From contig NZ_QEQF01000005.1 of NCBI RefSeq assembly GCF_003253115.1, positions 1 to 64,000 on the forward strand: a stretch of DNA of 64,000 nt, read 5' to 3'. Positions 33,625 through 43,549 of this stretch are shown one piece after another. The stretch is from Haemophilus_A paraphrohaemolyticus_A (GTDB lineage Bacteria; Pseudomonadota; Gammaproteobacteria; Enterobacterales; Pasteurellaceae). The notes below the pieces were generated by a model. That model ran no database searches. It saw only the letters and a program-made list of their open reading frames with translations, and was not told the DNA's origin. The first letter of the stretch is position 1. The number at the start of each line of letters is the position of its first letter. The translations under genes and the position numbers were made by a program.

Positions 33625-36600
33625 TTAGTGTCTTACACGTACTTTATAATTTACCTTATTATTTTTAATAAGTTGTAAATTTACTGCACGTATTGGTTTT
33701 ACTACCTGTCTTACTTTTTCAGGAATTTTTGCTTCAACTTGTTTTTTTATCGCTGTAGTAGCTTCCGCTTTAAAATGTATTTGGCGACTATGATGATTTT
33801 TCATCTCAGTACGAGATTTCACACCTTTGACTACAACTGTATCCTGTGTTGCATTCACGCCAGCATTAGTTGCTGTTTGCTGATGTTTAGCGTTAACCTC
33901 TAATTTGGCATCCGCTTTCACACCTGCAATGGAACCGTTATTCCAGTCATTTTTTGCTGCTTCTGCCCACTTATCTGTAGTTGGTACAGCAAGTTTACCA
34001 CTACCATTCGCAGCAAGGCTTACACTTACTTCATTGACTTTATTGGCTAATTGCTCACTGTGAGAGTCGCCTGAAATCATACCGCTTGCGTGGTTAGCAT
34101 TGACAGAGCCACCGATAAATTTCGCATCACCACCAGCATTGATTTTAGCTGTATCGGTGTTGAGAGTGGTTTCGGTATGTGTTTCATTACGCACCACATT
34201 CACAGCAAGATGACCGCTACCTGAAGACGGAGTCCATTTTTGTTCAGCCACGCCACCGCCTAGTTTTAAGCCTACTGAAACATCGGTTTTGTTCACGCTA
34301 TCTGTTGCTGCCGTTAAGGCTAAATTGCCTTTGCCTGCATTAAGATTGAGCTGTTCAGAGGTTGAGGTCACCCCTTTTAAATTCACTCCGTTTTGAGCTT
34401 GAATGCTCACATTTTTACCGTTTACTGCCACGCCTGTGTGCGTTTGGCTGTTTTCGGTGTTTACGCCTACATTTGCATTAAAGCCTGCATTTGCTACTTT
34501 AGCTCCAATATTCACGCCTGTTGCCACAGAGGCTGCCACATTTTGAACGTGATTATTGCCCGCTGTAATGTTCACACGTTTGCCAGAAAGTTGAGCATTT
34601 TCAACCGCTTGCACGTTTGTGCCTTGCAAGTTCAATACGCCTTGTGTTTGCACATTTACGTTTTTACCCGCAATGGTGTTCGTCACCGCTTGGCTTTGGT
34701 TGCCGTTTTTACCATTTGCAGAAAGGCTTAAATCAATAGATGGAACTGCTGCACCTGCTGATGGCACAACCATTGCACCAACACCTACTTTCGTTTCAAA
34801 ACCACCACCTGATTGGATTTTACTGCTTGTTGCTTGGCTGAATTGAGCACTTTGAGCTTGAATATTCACATTTTCACTTGCGTTAATATTTGCTTGGCTA
34901 TTTAATTTGCCTGTATGAATGTTCACGTTTTTCGCATTAATTGAGCCTTGCACAGCATTGCTTTCTTGGCTAGCAGATTGATTGTAATTTGCTCCTACTT
35001 TTGCTGCAACGTTAAAGCGTTGGAAATCAGAGGTATTTGCTGAAACGCCTAAACTCGCCCCAGCTGAAAGGCTGTTTTTCTCAACACGATTTGCAACTGC
35101 TACAAGTTGATGGCTGTTTGAATTAAATTGTGCCGTTTCTCCTGCGCTGTATTGGGTCGCATTATCTTGAATGTGGTTTGCATTCACGCTGATATTTTTG
35201 CCTGCTTGTAACTGCGTTGCGGTATGCGTTATGCTTGATACGGTTTCACGTCCACCTTTTGCAGCAAGTTCTGCTTCCACGCTGAAAGCTTTGGATTTAT
35301 CAATGCTCGCAGACACGGTGAGATCAACATTCACATTATTGCCAAAGCTATTTGTACTGTTTTTCGCAGTAGTGTGAAGTACCTCTTTCGCATTTTCTTG
35401 AATATTTCCGCCTGCTTGCACTTGGCTGCCTTGATGCTCAATGCGATTTGCATTAAGTTTTACATCATTTGCCGCTGAAAGTTTGCTTACTTGGGCTTTG
35501 TTTTCCACGCTTGAATTCAAGGAATGAGCTACACCAACACCTAAAGTGGCACTTAATTTGTTCTCGGTTACGGTGCCGCTTAAACCAACATTTACCTCGT
35601 TTTTCACACTGTTGTTAATACTTTGATTTTGAGCCGCTTGTGTCGTGATTTTATCCGCGTTAATGACTAAATTGCCGTGAGTTGCCGCCACTTCACTACC
35701 TGAAACAGTCACAGTTTTTGCATTCAATGTTACATCGTTACCTTTTACGCTTGAACCTGTATGCGTTGTTGTGTGACTATTTTGGCTGTTATTGTAAACG
35801 TTCAAGCCCAAGTGGAATTTACCTTCTGCATTTACAGCATCTGCTTTTTTCTCTTTGCTAATTTCAACATCCGCATCCACGCTTGGCTTACCTTTGTTAT
35901 TATCAAGGTTGAGATTTGCGGTTAAATGCCCGTGTTGGAATGATGTTTTGAGGCTGTCGAAACCGCCCGCGAAACTAAAACCAGCCTTGCTTGATTCCGT
36001 ACGAACATGGTTAGTTGCACCTTTCACTTCAATACCACTTTTTGCTGCAATATCGAGCAACCCTGCAGATTGCACGGTTGAGCCCACAATGCTCACGTTT
36101 TTGTTGGTAGAAAGTTGGAGATTTGATTCTGATTTTAAGGTTGAACCTTTTGCAGTAGAGGTATGTGTATAGCTACTTTGGCGAGCCTTGGTAATATCAA
36201 AAATTGTACCTTGACGAGCGTAATCAACTGCAGTGGTTTTCGCTTGAGTGCTATCAATAACTAATGCACCTGCATTGCCTTTTACCACGCCATTACCACC
36301 CGTTACGACACGGCTGCCTGAAATATGCACGCCACGGCTTGCATCTAAAGTCGTATCGCCTTTCACGGTAATATCTGCCCCGTGAACAGTTTCTGCACTT
36401 CTACCTGTACCAACGGTTTTAGAGCCTGCTAAACCACCCCAGAAACGCATATCATCGCTGAGGTTATAACTTTCGCTAGATCTTTCTGAGCCGAATGAAA
36501 GCGAACCGCTATTTTTCGCGAGCAATGTACCATCTACATTTGCCACGACGCCGTTTAAATACAGGTCGCCTTTACCGCCTAAAATAAGATCTTGTTTGGT

Positions 36601-37998
36601 CGTTAATTCTGTTGCAGTGTAGTGCTGCACGCTACTATCTTGGCTACTTAAACCTGTTTTTAAACGTGCAGTTTCATTTTTAAATTCAGCACGAGCCGTT
36701 TGAGTGGTAGTGGCTTTTGCACCACGTAAATTCACGCCTTGTTCGCCATAAATAGCGGTCGTTTTTGCGGAAACTTTTGCACCTTCTGTGGTCACTTTAC
36801 CTTTGGTTGCTTCAATGTTTACACTATCGCCTGCAATCGTAGTGCGGTGTGTGGTTTCAACACGATTGCTCTCTTGTTCATTGCGATACCAACTGCCTTT
36901 GCTTTGGTTTTTGCTGTGTTCACGTAAATTTACGGTTTTTTCTGCCCCTAAGTGTACATTGCCACCTAGAATATTGCTATTTTTGGCTTGAATATCTGCT
37001 CCTGAAATGTTCAATTTACCACCGACATTCACGTTAAATTGATCAGTTTGCACACTGGTTGCTTGGTAGGTTTCGCTTGAGCCACTTTGATGATCGCGAG
37101 ACTGTACGCCATTTTGATGCGTAATTTTTGCTTTACCACGATCTGTATGACGACTAATTCTACCGTTTAAGTTTGCATTGCCTGCGGTAATATCCACTTC
37201 TTTTGCTTGTAAATCAGCAGCTTGAGCGGTGATAGTCGCACGATCATCGGTTGAATGAATACGAATTCTGCCTGCTTGAATACTACCCACGACTTTGCCA
37301 TCTAGCACTTGACCTTTACGCTCTGTAGTCGTGATTTTAAGCGTGCCATTATCTTCACGTGCAATTTTATTTTTGCCCGTAATCACATTCACCCCTTCGC
37401 TGGTGGTAATTTGACCGCCAACAGTCACTTGCGGGGCGATTAAATCAATGTCGCCAGAACTGGTAATTTTGCCGCTGGTGCTTAACGCTTTATCGCCTGT
37501 TGCATCATAGCCTTTAAGTTTACCTTCTACGACTTGTGGCTTACCTACCACAAGCGAAGCACGAGTCGTGTTAATAAAGCCACCACCTTGCACGCTAATG
37601 CCGTTTGGGTTTGCTAATACATAATCGGCTTTATCACCAAAGATTTCTTGCTGACCTGCAATTTTAGATGGGTTGCGACTCACTACTTCATTAAGAATCA
37701 CTTTTGCGGATTGGGTTTTGAGATTTGGGTTAGCGTTGAGATCGCCTGCAAGTTGAGATTTACCATTTTGACGAGCATTGTTTAGCACAGCACCAGATTT
37801 ATCTACGTTAAACTTATCATATCGGTTATGCGATAACCCTGCGGCACTTGGATTGGCGATATTGATAATTTCAATGCCTTGTTTTTTGCTAATTTGTGTG
37901 TTGGCATCTGCCGCACTGATTTCTGCAAAAGCAGATTGCCCCGCAATGCTGAATGCAATGGCGAGCGAAATTTTGCTTAAAGAGTAAGTTTTAGACAT
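33625..37998 (-). CDS. Filamentous haemagglutinin-like two-partner exoprotein (TpsA)
   Basis: 1457 aa from the ATG at 37996-37998, which starts a signal peptide ending QSAFA (1-25). The TPS secretion domain carries NPNL (90-93) and NPNGI (130-134). The rest is a long beta-helix of haemagglutinin repeats rich in G, N, S, T and A, with many copies of patterns such as AGKNVNVQTQG and NAKNVNIHTGK. Secreted by its FhaC-type partner just upstream, it should be a surface or released adhesin. It is shorter than classical FhaB (over 2,500 aa), has no VENN motif and no C-terminal toxin or immunity gene, so it is not a CdiA. The last 60 residues are basic and Lys-rich. Confidence 0.92.
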   Translation of the reverse strand: MSKTYSLSKISLAIAFSIAGQSAFAEISAADANTQISKKQGIEIINIANPSAAGLSHNRYDKFNVDKSGAVLNNARQNGKSQLAGDLNANPNLKTQSAKVILNEVVSRNPSKIAGQQEIFGDKADYVLANPNGISVQGGGFINTTRASLVVGKPQVVEGKLKGYDATGDKALSTSGKITSSGDIDLIAPQVTVGGQITTSEGVNVITGKNKIAREDNGTLKITTTERKGQVLDGKVVGSIQAGRIRIHSTDDRATITAQAADLQAKEVDITAGNANLNGRISRHTDRGKAKITHQNGVQSRDHQSGSSETYQATSVQTDQFNVNVGGKLNISGADIQAKNSNILGGNVHLGAEKTVNLREHSKNQSKGSWYRNEQESNRVETTHRTTIAGDSVNIEATKGKVTTEGAKVSAKTTAIYGEQGVNLRGAKATTTQTARAEFKNETARLKTGLSSQDSSVQHYTATELTTKQDLILGGKGDLYLNGVVANVDGTLLAKNSGSLSFGSERSSESYNLSDDMRFWGGLAGSKTVGTGRSAETVHGADITVKGDTTLDASRGVHISGSRVVTGGNGVVKGNAGALVIDSTQAKTTAVDYARQGTIFDITKARQSSYTHTSTAKGSTLKSESNLQLSTNKNVSIVGSTVQSAGLLDIAAKSGIEVKGATNHVRTESSKAGFSFAGGFDSLKTSFQHGHLTANLNLDNNKGKPSVDADVEISKEKKADAVNAEGKFHLGLNVYNNSQNSHTTTHTGSSVKGNDVTLNAKTVTVSGSEVAATHGNLVINADKITTQAAQNQSINNSVKNEVNVGLSGTVTENKLSATLGVGVAHSLNSSVENKAQVSKLSAANDVKLNANRIEHQGSQVQAGGNIQENAKEVLHTTAKNSTNSFGNNVNVDLTVSASIDKSKAFSVEAELAAKGGRETVSSITHTATQLQAGKNISVNANHIQDNATQYSAGETAQFNSNSHQLVAVANRVEKNSLSAGASLGVSANTSDFQRFNVAAKVGANYNQSASQESNAVQGSINAKNVNIHTGKLNSQANINASENVNIQAQSAQFSQATSSKIQSGGGFETKVGVGAMVVPSAGAAVPSIDLSLSANGKNGNQSQAVTNTIAGKNVNVQTQGVLNLQGTNVQAVENAQLSGKRVNITAGNNHVQNVAASVATGVNIGAKVANAGFNANVGVNTENSQTHTGVAVNGKNVSIQAQNGVNLKGVTSTSEQLNLNAGKGNLALTAATDSVNKTDVSVGLKLGGGVAEQKWTPSSGSGHLAVNVVRNETHTETTLNTDTAKINAGGDAKFIGGSVNANHASGMISGDSHSEQLANKVNEVSVSLAANGSGKLAVPTTDKWAEAAKNDWNNGSIAGVKADAKLEVNAKHQQTATNAGVNATQDTVVVKGVKSRTEMKNHHSRQIHFKAEATTAIKKQVEAKIPEKVRQVVKPIRAVNLQLIKNNKVNYKVRVRH

Positions 37999-38091
37999 TT
38001 TGTACCTCGTAAAATGGAACATAACTAAATAAGAAATGCTCGTATTAAAACAAAAATGGATAGGTTAGACCAGTCATTTATGGAGTAAAAA

Positions 38092-38107
38092 TGTGATCTG
38101 CTTCACA
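38092..38107 (-). promoter_or_regulatory. CRP site upstream of fhaB-like gene
   Basis: TGTGATCTGCTTCACA is a full match to TGTGA-N6-TCACA, 94 bases upstream of the exoprotein ATG and 51 bases past the stop of the transporter gene. It implies a separate cAMP-CRP-controlled promoter for the exoprotein. No -10 is convincing. Confidence 0.7.
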
Positions 38108-38157
38108 AAAAAATAATTTATTGAGTAAAAAATCAAGTGTGAATTAGTGTAATAAGC

Positions 38158-39756
38158 TTAGAATTTATAGCTGATGCTTCCCAACACTAATCGCTCTTGT
38201 TTGACACCATCAGTTTTCGAAAACAATCGCCCCATTGCCCATTCAAGGTTAGCTTGAAAGGTTTTCTGCTCCCAATTCAACCCAACGGCATAAGCAAAGG
38301 CTTGTTCTCGCTGAGCATTCGCTTGTGTTGATTTTTGTACGCCCAAATCAATGCCAACGTAAGGCAAAAATGTACCAAGTTCGGTTGCTTTTACCCACGC
38401 AATATCGTTGTGTAAAACAATATTTTTCTCTGCCGACAAACTTAAATCATTCAAGCCACGTACGCGATAACGCCCCGTCAAATCTTCCTGTTTAATCGAA
38501 GGCAAATAATCGTGGCTATATTGTGCTGTAAGCTGGTGCGAATGGCGAAAAAGTTGCTCTCCAATTGATTGATAGCGGTTAAATTTCAGCTCAAAATTCC
38601 AACGGCTAAAAAGATCTTCTGGCTGATTTTTGCCTTTGTTTCGCCCTTGTTCATAGCGGAAATCTGTAGCAAAGGTAGCATTTTCAAACAGCTGCAAATG
38701 ATTTAGCCCAATAGAAATGCTCGTTAATTTAGGACTTTGAAGATCTAAAACCACATCATCCAGTCGGTTTTTGCTGTTAATTTTCTCCATCTGCGTTGAA
38801 AATGTTGAAATATGGTTAGAACCACGATGGAAAACATAATCTGCGGTTAATCCCGTTTGGAGAGTTTGCCCTTTTTGTTGCAGGCTTAATGTCTGAAGTG
38901 AGAGCGGCGTTTTAAATTGGGAAATAGAAGCAAAGCCACTGAATGTCCAATAACCATAAGGTAAGGAATAATAGAGCAATGCCGAGCGGCTAAATTGATG
39001 ACGAGATTTTAGTGTATGCGAACCGCTTAGATAAAGCGTATCTGATAAGCCAAAAGGGGTGCTAATGCTAACAGAGGAACGTACCTGCCAACGATCGTAG
39101 GTTCTTGACGCGTAATTATCCAATCCAATTGAACCATTGAAACGAGAAATTGGTTCGTTCGTAAATTTCAGTTTAACTTCGCCATTTTTAGCTGGCAAAA
39201 CATCAACAGAAACGCTGTTTCCCGTGATGCGATTCGCTTGGTCAAGTGCTTGGTCAAGATCTTGCACTTTTAGCGGTTTACCTATCGCATTTGGCAAAAT
39301 TTGGCTTAAATTAAACCGCTTATTATCGCTTTCTATAGCAGCAATTTTGCCCTCAAATACATGCAGGGTTAAAACGCCTGATTGATCGTCTTCAAACTGA
39401 AAAGGGTTGTGAATGTAGCCTTTTCTCACATAGGTTTGAGTAAGTTGTTGGCTCAGCTGATTAAGACGAGCTTCATTCAAACATTCGCCCGATTTAGGCG
39501 CAAAAGGCATTGGATCAATAAGCGTTATTCCTTTAAATTTCACACCTTGATAATCTAAACAAATTTGCGAGAAATCGCCATTTTCAATCGCTTGAGAAGT
39601 AGATTGGAATTGATGTTGTTCTAACCAACGTTGTTGATTTTGGCTCTGTAGAGCAGCAAATTGCTGTTTAGATTGTTGGAGCGATTGGGTGATATCATCA
39701 GACCAAACATTTGATGAAAAAAGAGTAAAAAGAAGGGAAAAAGCAAATTTATTCAT
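38158..39756 (-). CDS. Two-partner secretion outer membrane transporter (TpsB, FhaC/ShlB family)
   Basis: 532 aa with a Sec signal (ends NVWS). A helix H1-like Gln-rich segment (25-50) is followed by two POTRA-like domains (about 65-215) and a 16-strand barrel ending in KF, typical of outer membrane proteins. The conserved loop motif VRGF/Y reads VRGL in GRYRVRGLNDL; the F-to-L change is unusual, but the motif remains. It exports the exoprotein encoded directly downstream. Order tpsB-tpsA is standard. Confidence 0.92.
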   Translation of the reverse strand: MNKFAFSLLFTLFSSNVWSDDITQSLQQSKQQFAALQSQNQQRWLEQHQFQSTSQAIENGDFSQICLDYQGVKFKGITLIDPMPFAPKSGECLNEARLNQLSQQLTQTYVRKGYIHNPFQFEDDQSGVLTLHVFEGKIAAIESDNKRFNLSQILPNAIGKPLKVQDLDQALDQANRITGNSVSVDVLPAKNGEVKLKFTNEPISRFNGSIGLDNYASRTYDRWQVRSSVSISTPFGLSDTLYLSGSHTLKSRHQFSRSALLYYSLPYGYWTFSGFASISQFKTPLSLQTLSLQQKGQTLQTGLTADYVFHRGSNHISTFSTQMEKINSKNRLDDVVLDLQSPKLTSISIGLNHLQLFENATFATDFRYEQGRNKGKNQPEDLFSRWNFELKFNRYQSIGEQLFRHSHQLTAQYSHDYLPSIKQEDLTGRYRVRGLNDLSLSAEKNIVLHNDIAWVKATELGTFLPYVGIDLGVQKSTQANAQREQAFAYAVGLNWEQKTFQANLEWAMGRLFSKTDGVKQERLVLGSISYKF

Positions 39757-39767
39757 AGCAGCGATGA

Positions 39768-39828
39768 AATAAAAAATAAGCGGTCAATTCTTCGCAAAAT
39801 TTTGCAAAAAATTGACCGCTTGAAAAAA
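39768..39828 (-). terminator. Terminator of rpoD built from uptake signals
   Basis: AAGCGGTCAATT (39778-39789) pairs perfectly with AATTGACCGCTT (39810-39821), with an inner GCAAAATTTTGC. On the minus strand it is followed by ATTTTTTATT. Confidence 0.85.
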
Positions 39829-39830
39829 GA

Positions 39831-41705
39831 TTAATCGTCTAAGAAACTACGTAGCGTTTCTGAACGGCTTGGATGGCGTAGTTTACGCAACGCTTTCGCT
39901 TCGATCTGACGAATACGCTCACGGGTGACATCAAATTGTTTACCCACCTCTTCCAGCGTGTGGTCGGTATTCATATCAATACCAAAACGCATACGCAACA
40001 CTTTCGCTTCACGTGGGGTTAAGCCTTCCAACACTTCATTGGTTGCAATTCGTAAGCTCTCCGCTGTTGCAGAATCTAATGGTAATTCAAGGCTTTCATC
40101 TTGAATGAAATCACCTAAATGTGAATCGTCGTCATCACCGATTGGCGTTTCCATTGAGATTGGCTCTTTAGCGATTTTGAGTACCTTGCGGATTTTATCC
40201 TCAGGCATATTCATGCGCTCAGCAAGTTCTTCTGGTGTCGCTTCACGTCCCATTTCTTGTAAACATTGACGAGAAATACGGTTGAGTTTGTTAATTGTCT
40301 CAATCATATGCACTGGGATACGAATCGTGCGTGCTTGGTCTGCGATTGAGCGAGTAATCGCCTGACGAATCCACCAAGTTGCATAGGTTGAGAACTTATA
40401 ACCACGGCGATATTCAAATTTATCTACCGCTTTCATCAAACCAATATTCCCTTCTTGGATTAAATCTAAGAATTGTAAACCGCGGTTGGTGTATTTTTTC
40501 GCAATTGAGATCACCAAACGTAAGTTTGCTTCAACCATCTCTTTTTTCGCACGGCGAGCTTTTAATTCCCCGTTGGCAATACGACCACCAATTTCGCGAA
40601 TTTGGGCAATAGTTAAGCCAGAGTTTTGTTCTAAATTCTGCAAATTTGTGATATTTACACGGATCTTCTCAACATAATTCGCTAATTTCGGTACGCCACC
40701 GCGTTTTGCATTGATGGCTTTTTCCATCCACGCTTCGCTGGTTTCATTACCTTGGAAGTTTTTAAGAAAGTCCGCTTTCTTCATTCCCGCATATTCCACC
40801 GCATAGCGTTGGATTTGCCGTTCTTCCGCACGCACTTGTTTCATCAATTTTTGCATTGTTTCTACAAGTAGGTCAAATTGTTTCGGCACTAAACGGAATT
40901 CACGGAAAATATCGGATAACGTATTAATTTGCTCACGTGCTTTTTCGTGTGTACGACCGTGTTTACGAATGGCTAATAACGCTTTTTCGTGCTGTTCTTT
41001 AAGCGCAGTAAATTTTTCACGGGCAAGCTCTGGATCGATTGAATTATCATCACCAGAATCTGTATTACCGCTGTCACCCTCTTCCTCTTCTTCCTCATCT
41101 TCAACATCGTCCACATCAGCGTGTTCATTGTCATCAAGGTGAATAGAATCATCATCGGCAACAGGGTTTTCTTCTTGTGCATTTGGATCAACGAAAGCCG
41201 TAATCAAATCTACCAGACGCATATTGCCTGCTTCTACTTCTGCATAGCAACTTAATACGCCTTCAAGTGCTTCTGGATACTCTGCTACCGCACATTGAAC
41301 TTCATTAATACCTTCTTCAATGCGTTTTGAAATTTGAATTTCATCTTCGCGGGTTAGAAGTTCAACCGTACCCATTTCACGCATATACATACGCACAGGG
41401 TCAGTGGTTCTACCGAGTTCAGATTCTACGGTAGAAAGCACTTTGGTCGCTTCCTCCACCACATCTTCATCGGTAATATTTTCGGCAAGCATTAACTCAT
41501 CAGTATCAGGTGCCGTTTCTAAAACTTGAATCCCCATATCGGTGATCATTTGAATAATATCTTCGATTTGCTCTGCATCAACCAATTCTTCAGGCAGATG
41601 GTCATGCACCTCAGACAGGATTAAATACCCCTGTTCACGACCTTGAGCAATCAGAAGTTCGATTCGAGATTGTTGTTCTAATTGTTGATCTACGTGTTGT
41701 TCCAT
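39831..41705 (-). CDS. rpoD: RNA polymerase primary sigma factor (sigma-70)
   Basis: 624 aa. Region 1.1 covers the first 80 residues, an acidic non-conserved insert (about 185-220, with a run of Glu and Asp) follows region 1.2, region 2 holds DLIQEGNIGLMKAVDKFEY and YATWWIRQAITRSIADQ (-10 recognition), and region 4.2 holds LEEVGKQFDVTRERIRQIE (-35 recognition). The start at 41705 (MEQHVDQQ) has a GGAAATC ribosome site. The usual partners rpsU and dnaG are not next to it; psiE and trpS lie upstream instead. Confidence 0.98.
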   Translation of the reverse strand: MEQHVDQQLEQQSRIELLIAQGREQGYLILSEVHDHLPEELVDAEQIEDIIQMITDMGIQVLETAPDTDELMLAENITDEDVVEEATKVLSTVESELGRTTDPVRMYMREMGTVELLTREDEIQISKRIEEGINEVQCAVAEYPEALEGVLSCYAEVEAGNMRLVDLITAFVDPNAQEENPVADDDSIHLDDNEHADVDDVEDEEEEEEGDSGNTDSGDDNSIDPELAREKFTALKEQHEKALLAIRKHGRTHEKAREQINTLSDIFREFRLVPKQFDLLVETMQKLMKQVRAEERQIQRYAVEYAGMKKADFLKNFQGNETSEAWMEKAINAKRGGVPKLANYVEKIRVNITNLQNLEQNSGLTIAQIREIGGRIANGELKARRAKKEMVEANLRLVISIAKKYTNRGLQFLDLIQEGNIGLMKAVDKFEYRRGYKFSTYATWWIRQAITRSIADQARTIRIPVHMIETINKLNRISRQCLQEMGREATPEELAERMNMPEDKIRKVLKIAKEPISMETPIGDDDDSHLGDFIQDESLELPLDSATAESLRIATNEVLEGLTPREAKVLRMRFGIDMNTDHTLEEVGKQFDVTRERIRQIEAKALRKLRHPSRSETLRSFLDD

Positions 41706-41825
41706 AATGATTTCCGTTTTTAGAGCAGGCAAAAATAGTGGTGGATTATACCATTTTTTTGAGCTGTTTTGTCAAAATAGGGCAGTTATATTGGATTTTT
41801 GTTGTGATTTTCAAGTAAAAATCCA

Positions 41826-42245
41826 TTAAATATTTTTTAACTTATCCGAATATAAAATTAAACAAAGTGCTATCACCATCAGCAAAATTGCCCCTGCAAA
41901 GAGAATCGTACTGGTTGCACTTTCGTGATCCACAATAATTAAGCGTACCATTGCGGTAATTCCCGTATAAATAAAATAACGTAACGGAAAATGGTAGCCA
42001 CTACGGAAATATTGAGAAATCAATCCTAAAAAACCAAAATAGAGGAAAAAGTTCAAAATTTGCTCAGCTAAAGCGTTGGTCACAATCGCATCTGGACTAA
42101 GTATCATCAAAAACAAGCTATAACTGATTTTGGCTAAAGCAATAATCAATACAACGGTTAAGCTAAGTACAAAGCCAATTAAAATGGTTTTAAGCAGTTT
42201 TGGCATTACACCTGAAAGATGGGTAGCGAGGTTATGTGTGGTCAT
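41826..42245 (-). CDS. psiE: Phosphate-starvation-inducible protein PsiE
   Basis: 139 aa with four membrane helices (about 17-48, 62-78, 85-102 and 112-135). The family pattern FPLRYFIYTGITAMVRLIIVDHE is clear and matches PsiE. In E. coli psiE is induced by phosphate starvation and repressed by CRP; its function is unknown. It stands alone between trpS and rpoD. Confidence 0.9.
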   Translation of the reverse strand: MTTHNLATHLSGVMPKLLKTILIGFVLSLTVVLIIALAKISYSLFLMILSPDAIVTNALAEQILNFFLYFGFLGLISQYFRSGYHFPLRYFIYTGITAMVRLIIVDHESATSTILFAGAILLMVIALCLILYSDKLKNI

Positions 42246-42286
42246 AGAATAATAAAAACTTACGAAACTTTATGTTTACCTTTCAC

Positions 42287-42318
42287 AAAATAGCGGTCAA
42301 ATTTGACCACTATTTTTT
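42287..42318 (-). terminator. Terminator of trpS
   Basis: ATAGCGGTCAAA and TTTGACCACTAT form a 12-bp stem with one mismatch, flanked by T-runs on the plus strand and TTTTGT on the minus strand. Lies between trpS and psiE. Confidence 0.65.
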
Positions 42319-42338
42319 AAAAATATAAATAAACGAAT

Positions 42339-43367
42339 TTACTTTACAAACCCCACCAATTTATACACTTCATCAAGTGTCACTTTCGCTTTTGCACGAG
42401 CTTTTTCTGCCCCTTCACGATAGATTTTTTCAAGCAATGCTTCATCTTGACGGAAATAGTTATAGCGTTCTTGCAAACCTTTAAGCAATTCAGACACTTG
42501 CGTTGCAACTTCTGTTTTTAAGTGTCCGTACATTTTGCCTTCAAATTCTGCTTCTAATTCGGCAATTGTTTTGCCTGTTACTGCAGATAAAATATCCAAT
42601 AAGTTAGACACACCCGCTTTATTTTTCTGATCGTATTTCACCACAGGTGGTTCATCACCATCGGTCATTGCACGTTTGATTTTTTTCTCCACCGATTTCG
42701 GATCTTCTAACAGCGTAATCACGTTGTTGCGGTTGTCATCTGATTTTGACATTTTTTTAGTTGGCTCTAATAGAGACATCACGCGTGCACCCGCTTTCGG
42801 AATAAACACTTCAGGCACAGCAAATACAGGTTCAATCACGTTGCCTTCTGCATCTTTTTTGCCATATAACGCATTGAAGCGGTTGGCAATATCTCGAGTG
42901 ATTTCAAGGTGTTGCTTTTGGTCATCGCCCACTGGTACTTGGTTGGCTTGGTAAAGCAAAATATCCGCAGCCATTAACACGGGGTAAGTGAATAAGCCGA
43001 CGTTCACGTTCTCTTCATAACGAGCTGACTTGTCTTTAAATTGAGTCATTCGGCTCATTTCGCCAAAGTAGGTGTAGCAGTTTAAAATCCACGCCAATTG
43101 CGTATGTTCAGGCACATGGGATTGAATAAAAATAGTGCTTTTGTTCGGATCAATGCCGCTGGCTAAATAGAGTGCAAGTACATCTAAAGAAGCTTTGCGT
43201 AAGGTTTCTGGATCTTGACGTACAGTGATGGCGTGTAAATCCACAATACAGAAAAAGCATTCGTGATCGTCTTGCATTTTCACAAAATTACGTAATGCAC
43301 CGAGGTAGTTACCGATGGTTAATTCACCTGATGGCTGAATTCCACTAAATACAATAGGTTTGCTCAT
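42339..43367 (-). CDS. trpS: Tryptophan--tRNA ligase
   Basis: 342 aa class I synthetase. The HIGH-type motif reads TIGN in GELTIGNYLGAL (15-26), and KMSKS is present in PTKKMSKSDDNR. The tryptophan pocket has FIQSHVPEH and GDDQKQHLE. Length and motifs are ordinary. It is divergent from menD across 182 bp. Confidence 0.98.
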   Translation of the reverse strand: MSKPIVFSGIQPSGELTIGNYLGALRNFVKMQDDHECFFCIVDLHAITVRQDPETLRKASLDVLALYLASGIDPNKSTIFIQSHVPEHTQLAWILNCYTYFGEMSRMTQFKDKSARYEENVNVGLFTYPVLMAADILLYQANQVPVGDDQKQHLEITRDIANRFNALYGKKDAEGNVIEPVFAVPEVFIPKAGARVMSLLEPTKKMSKSDDNRNNVITLLEDPKSVEKKIKRAMTDGDEPPVVKYDQKNKAGVSNLLDILSAVTGKTIAELEAEFEGKMYGHLKTEVATQVSELLKGLQERYNYFRQDEALLEKIYREGAEKARAKAKVTLDEVYKLVGFVK

Positions 43368-43549
43368 TTTTTATTCTCTTTAATATGAAGTTAAAAACGC
43401 TGTTATCTTAACTTTTCCCATCATTTTTGTAAAACGCCAATCGTTTTTAACCGCTTGTAACGAAAATAAAGAATTTACCCCCAAAGTCGTTGATTTTTTG
43501 TTACAATTGTGCACATTTATAGCCATAAATTTGAAAATAGAGAAAAAGA

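Noticed and set aside
34393..37037. Several plus-strand frames antisense to the haemagglutinin gene
   Set aside because: They are Cys- and His-rich shadows of the repetitive coding strand, with no starts or family features.
33625..37998. CdiA-type contact-dependent inhibition toxin
   Set aside because: No VENN motif, no toxin domain at the C-terminus and no small immunity gene downstream; the next gene is aphA.
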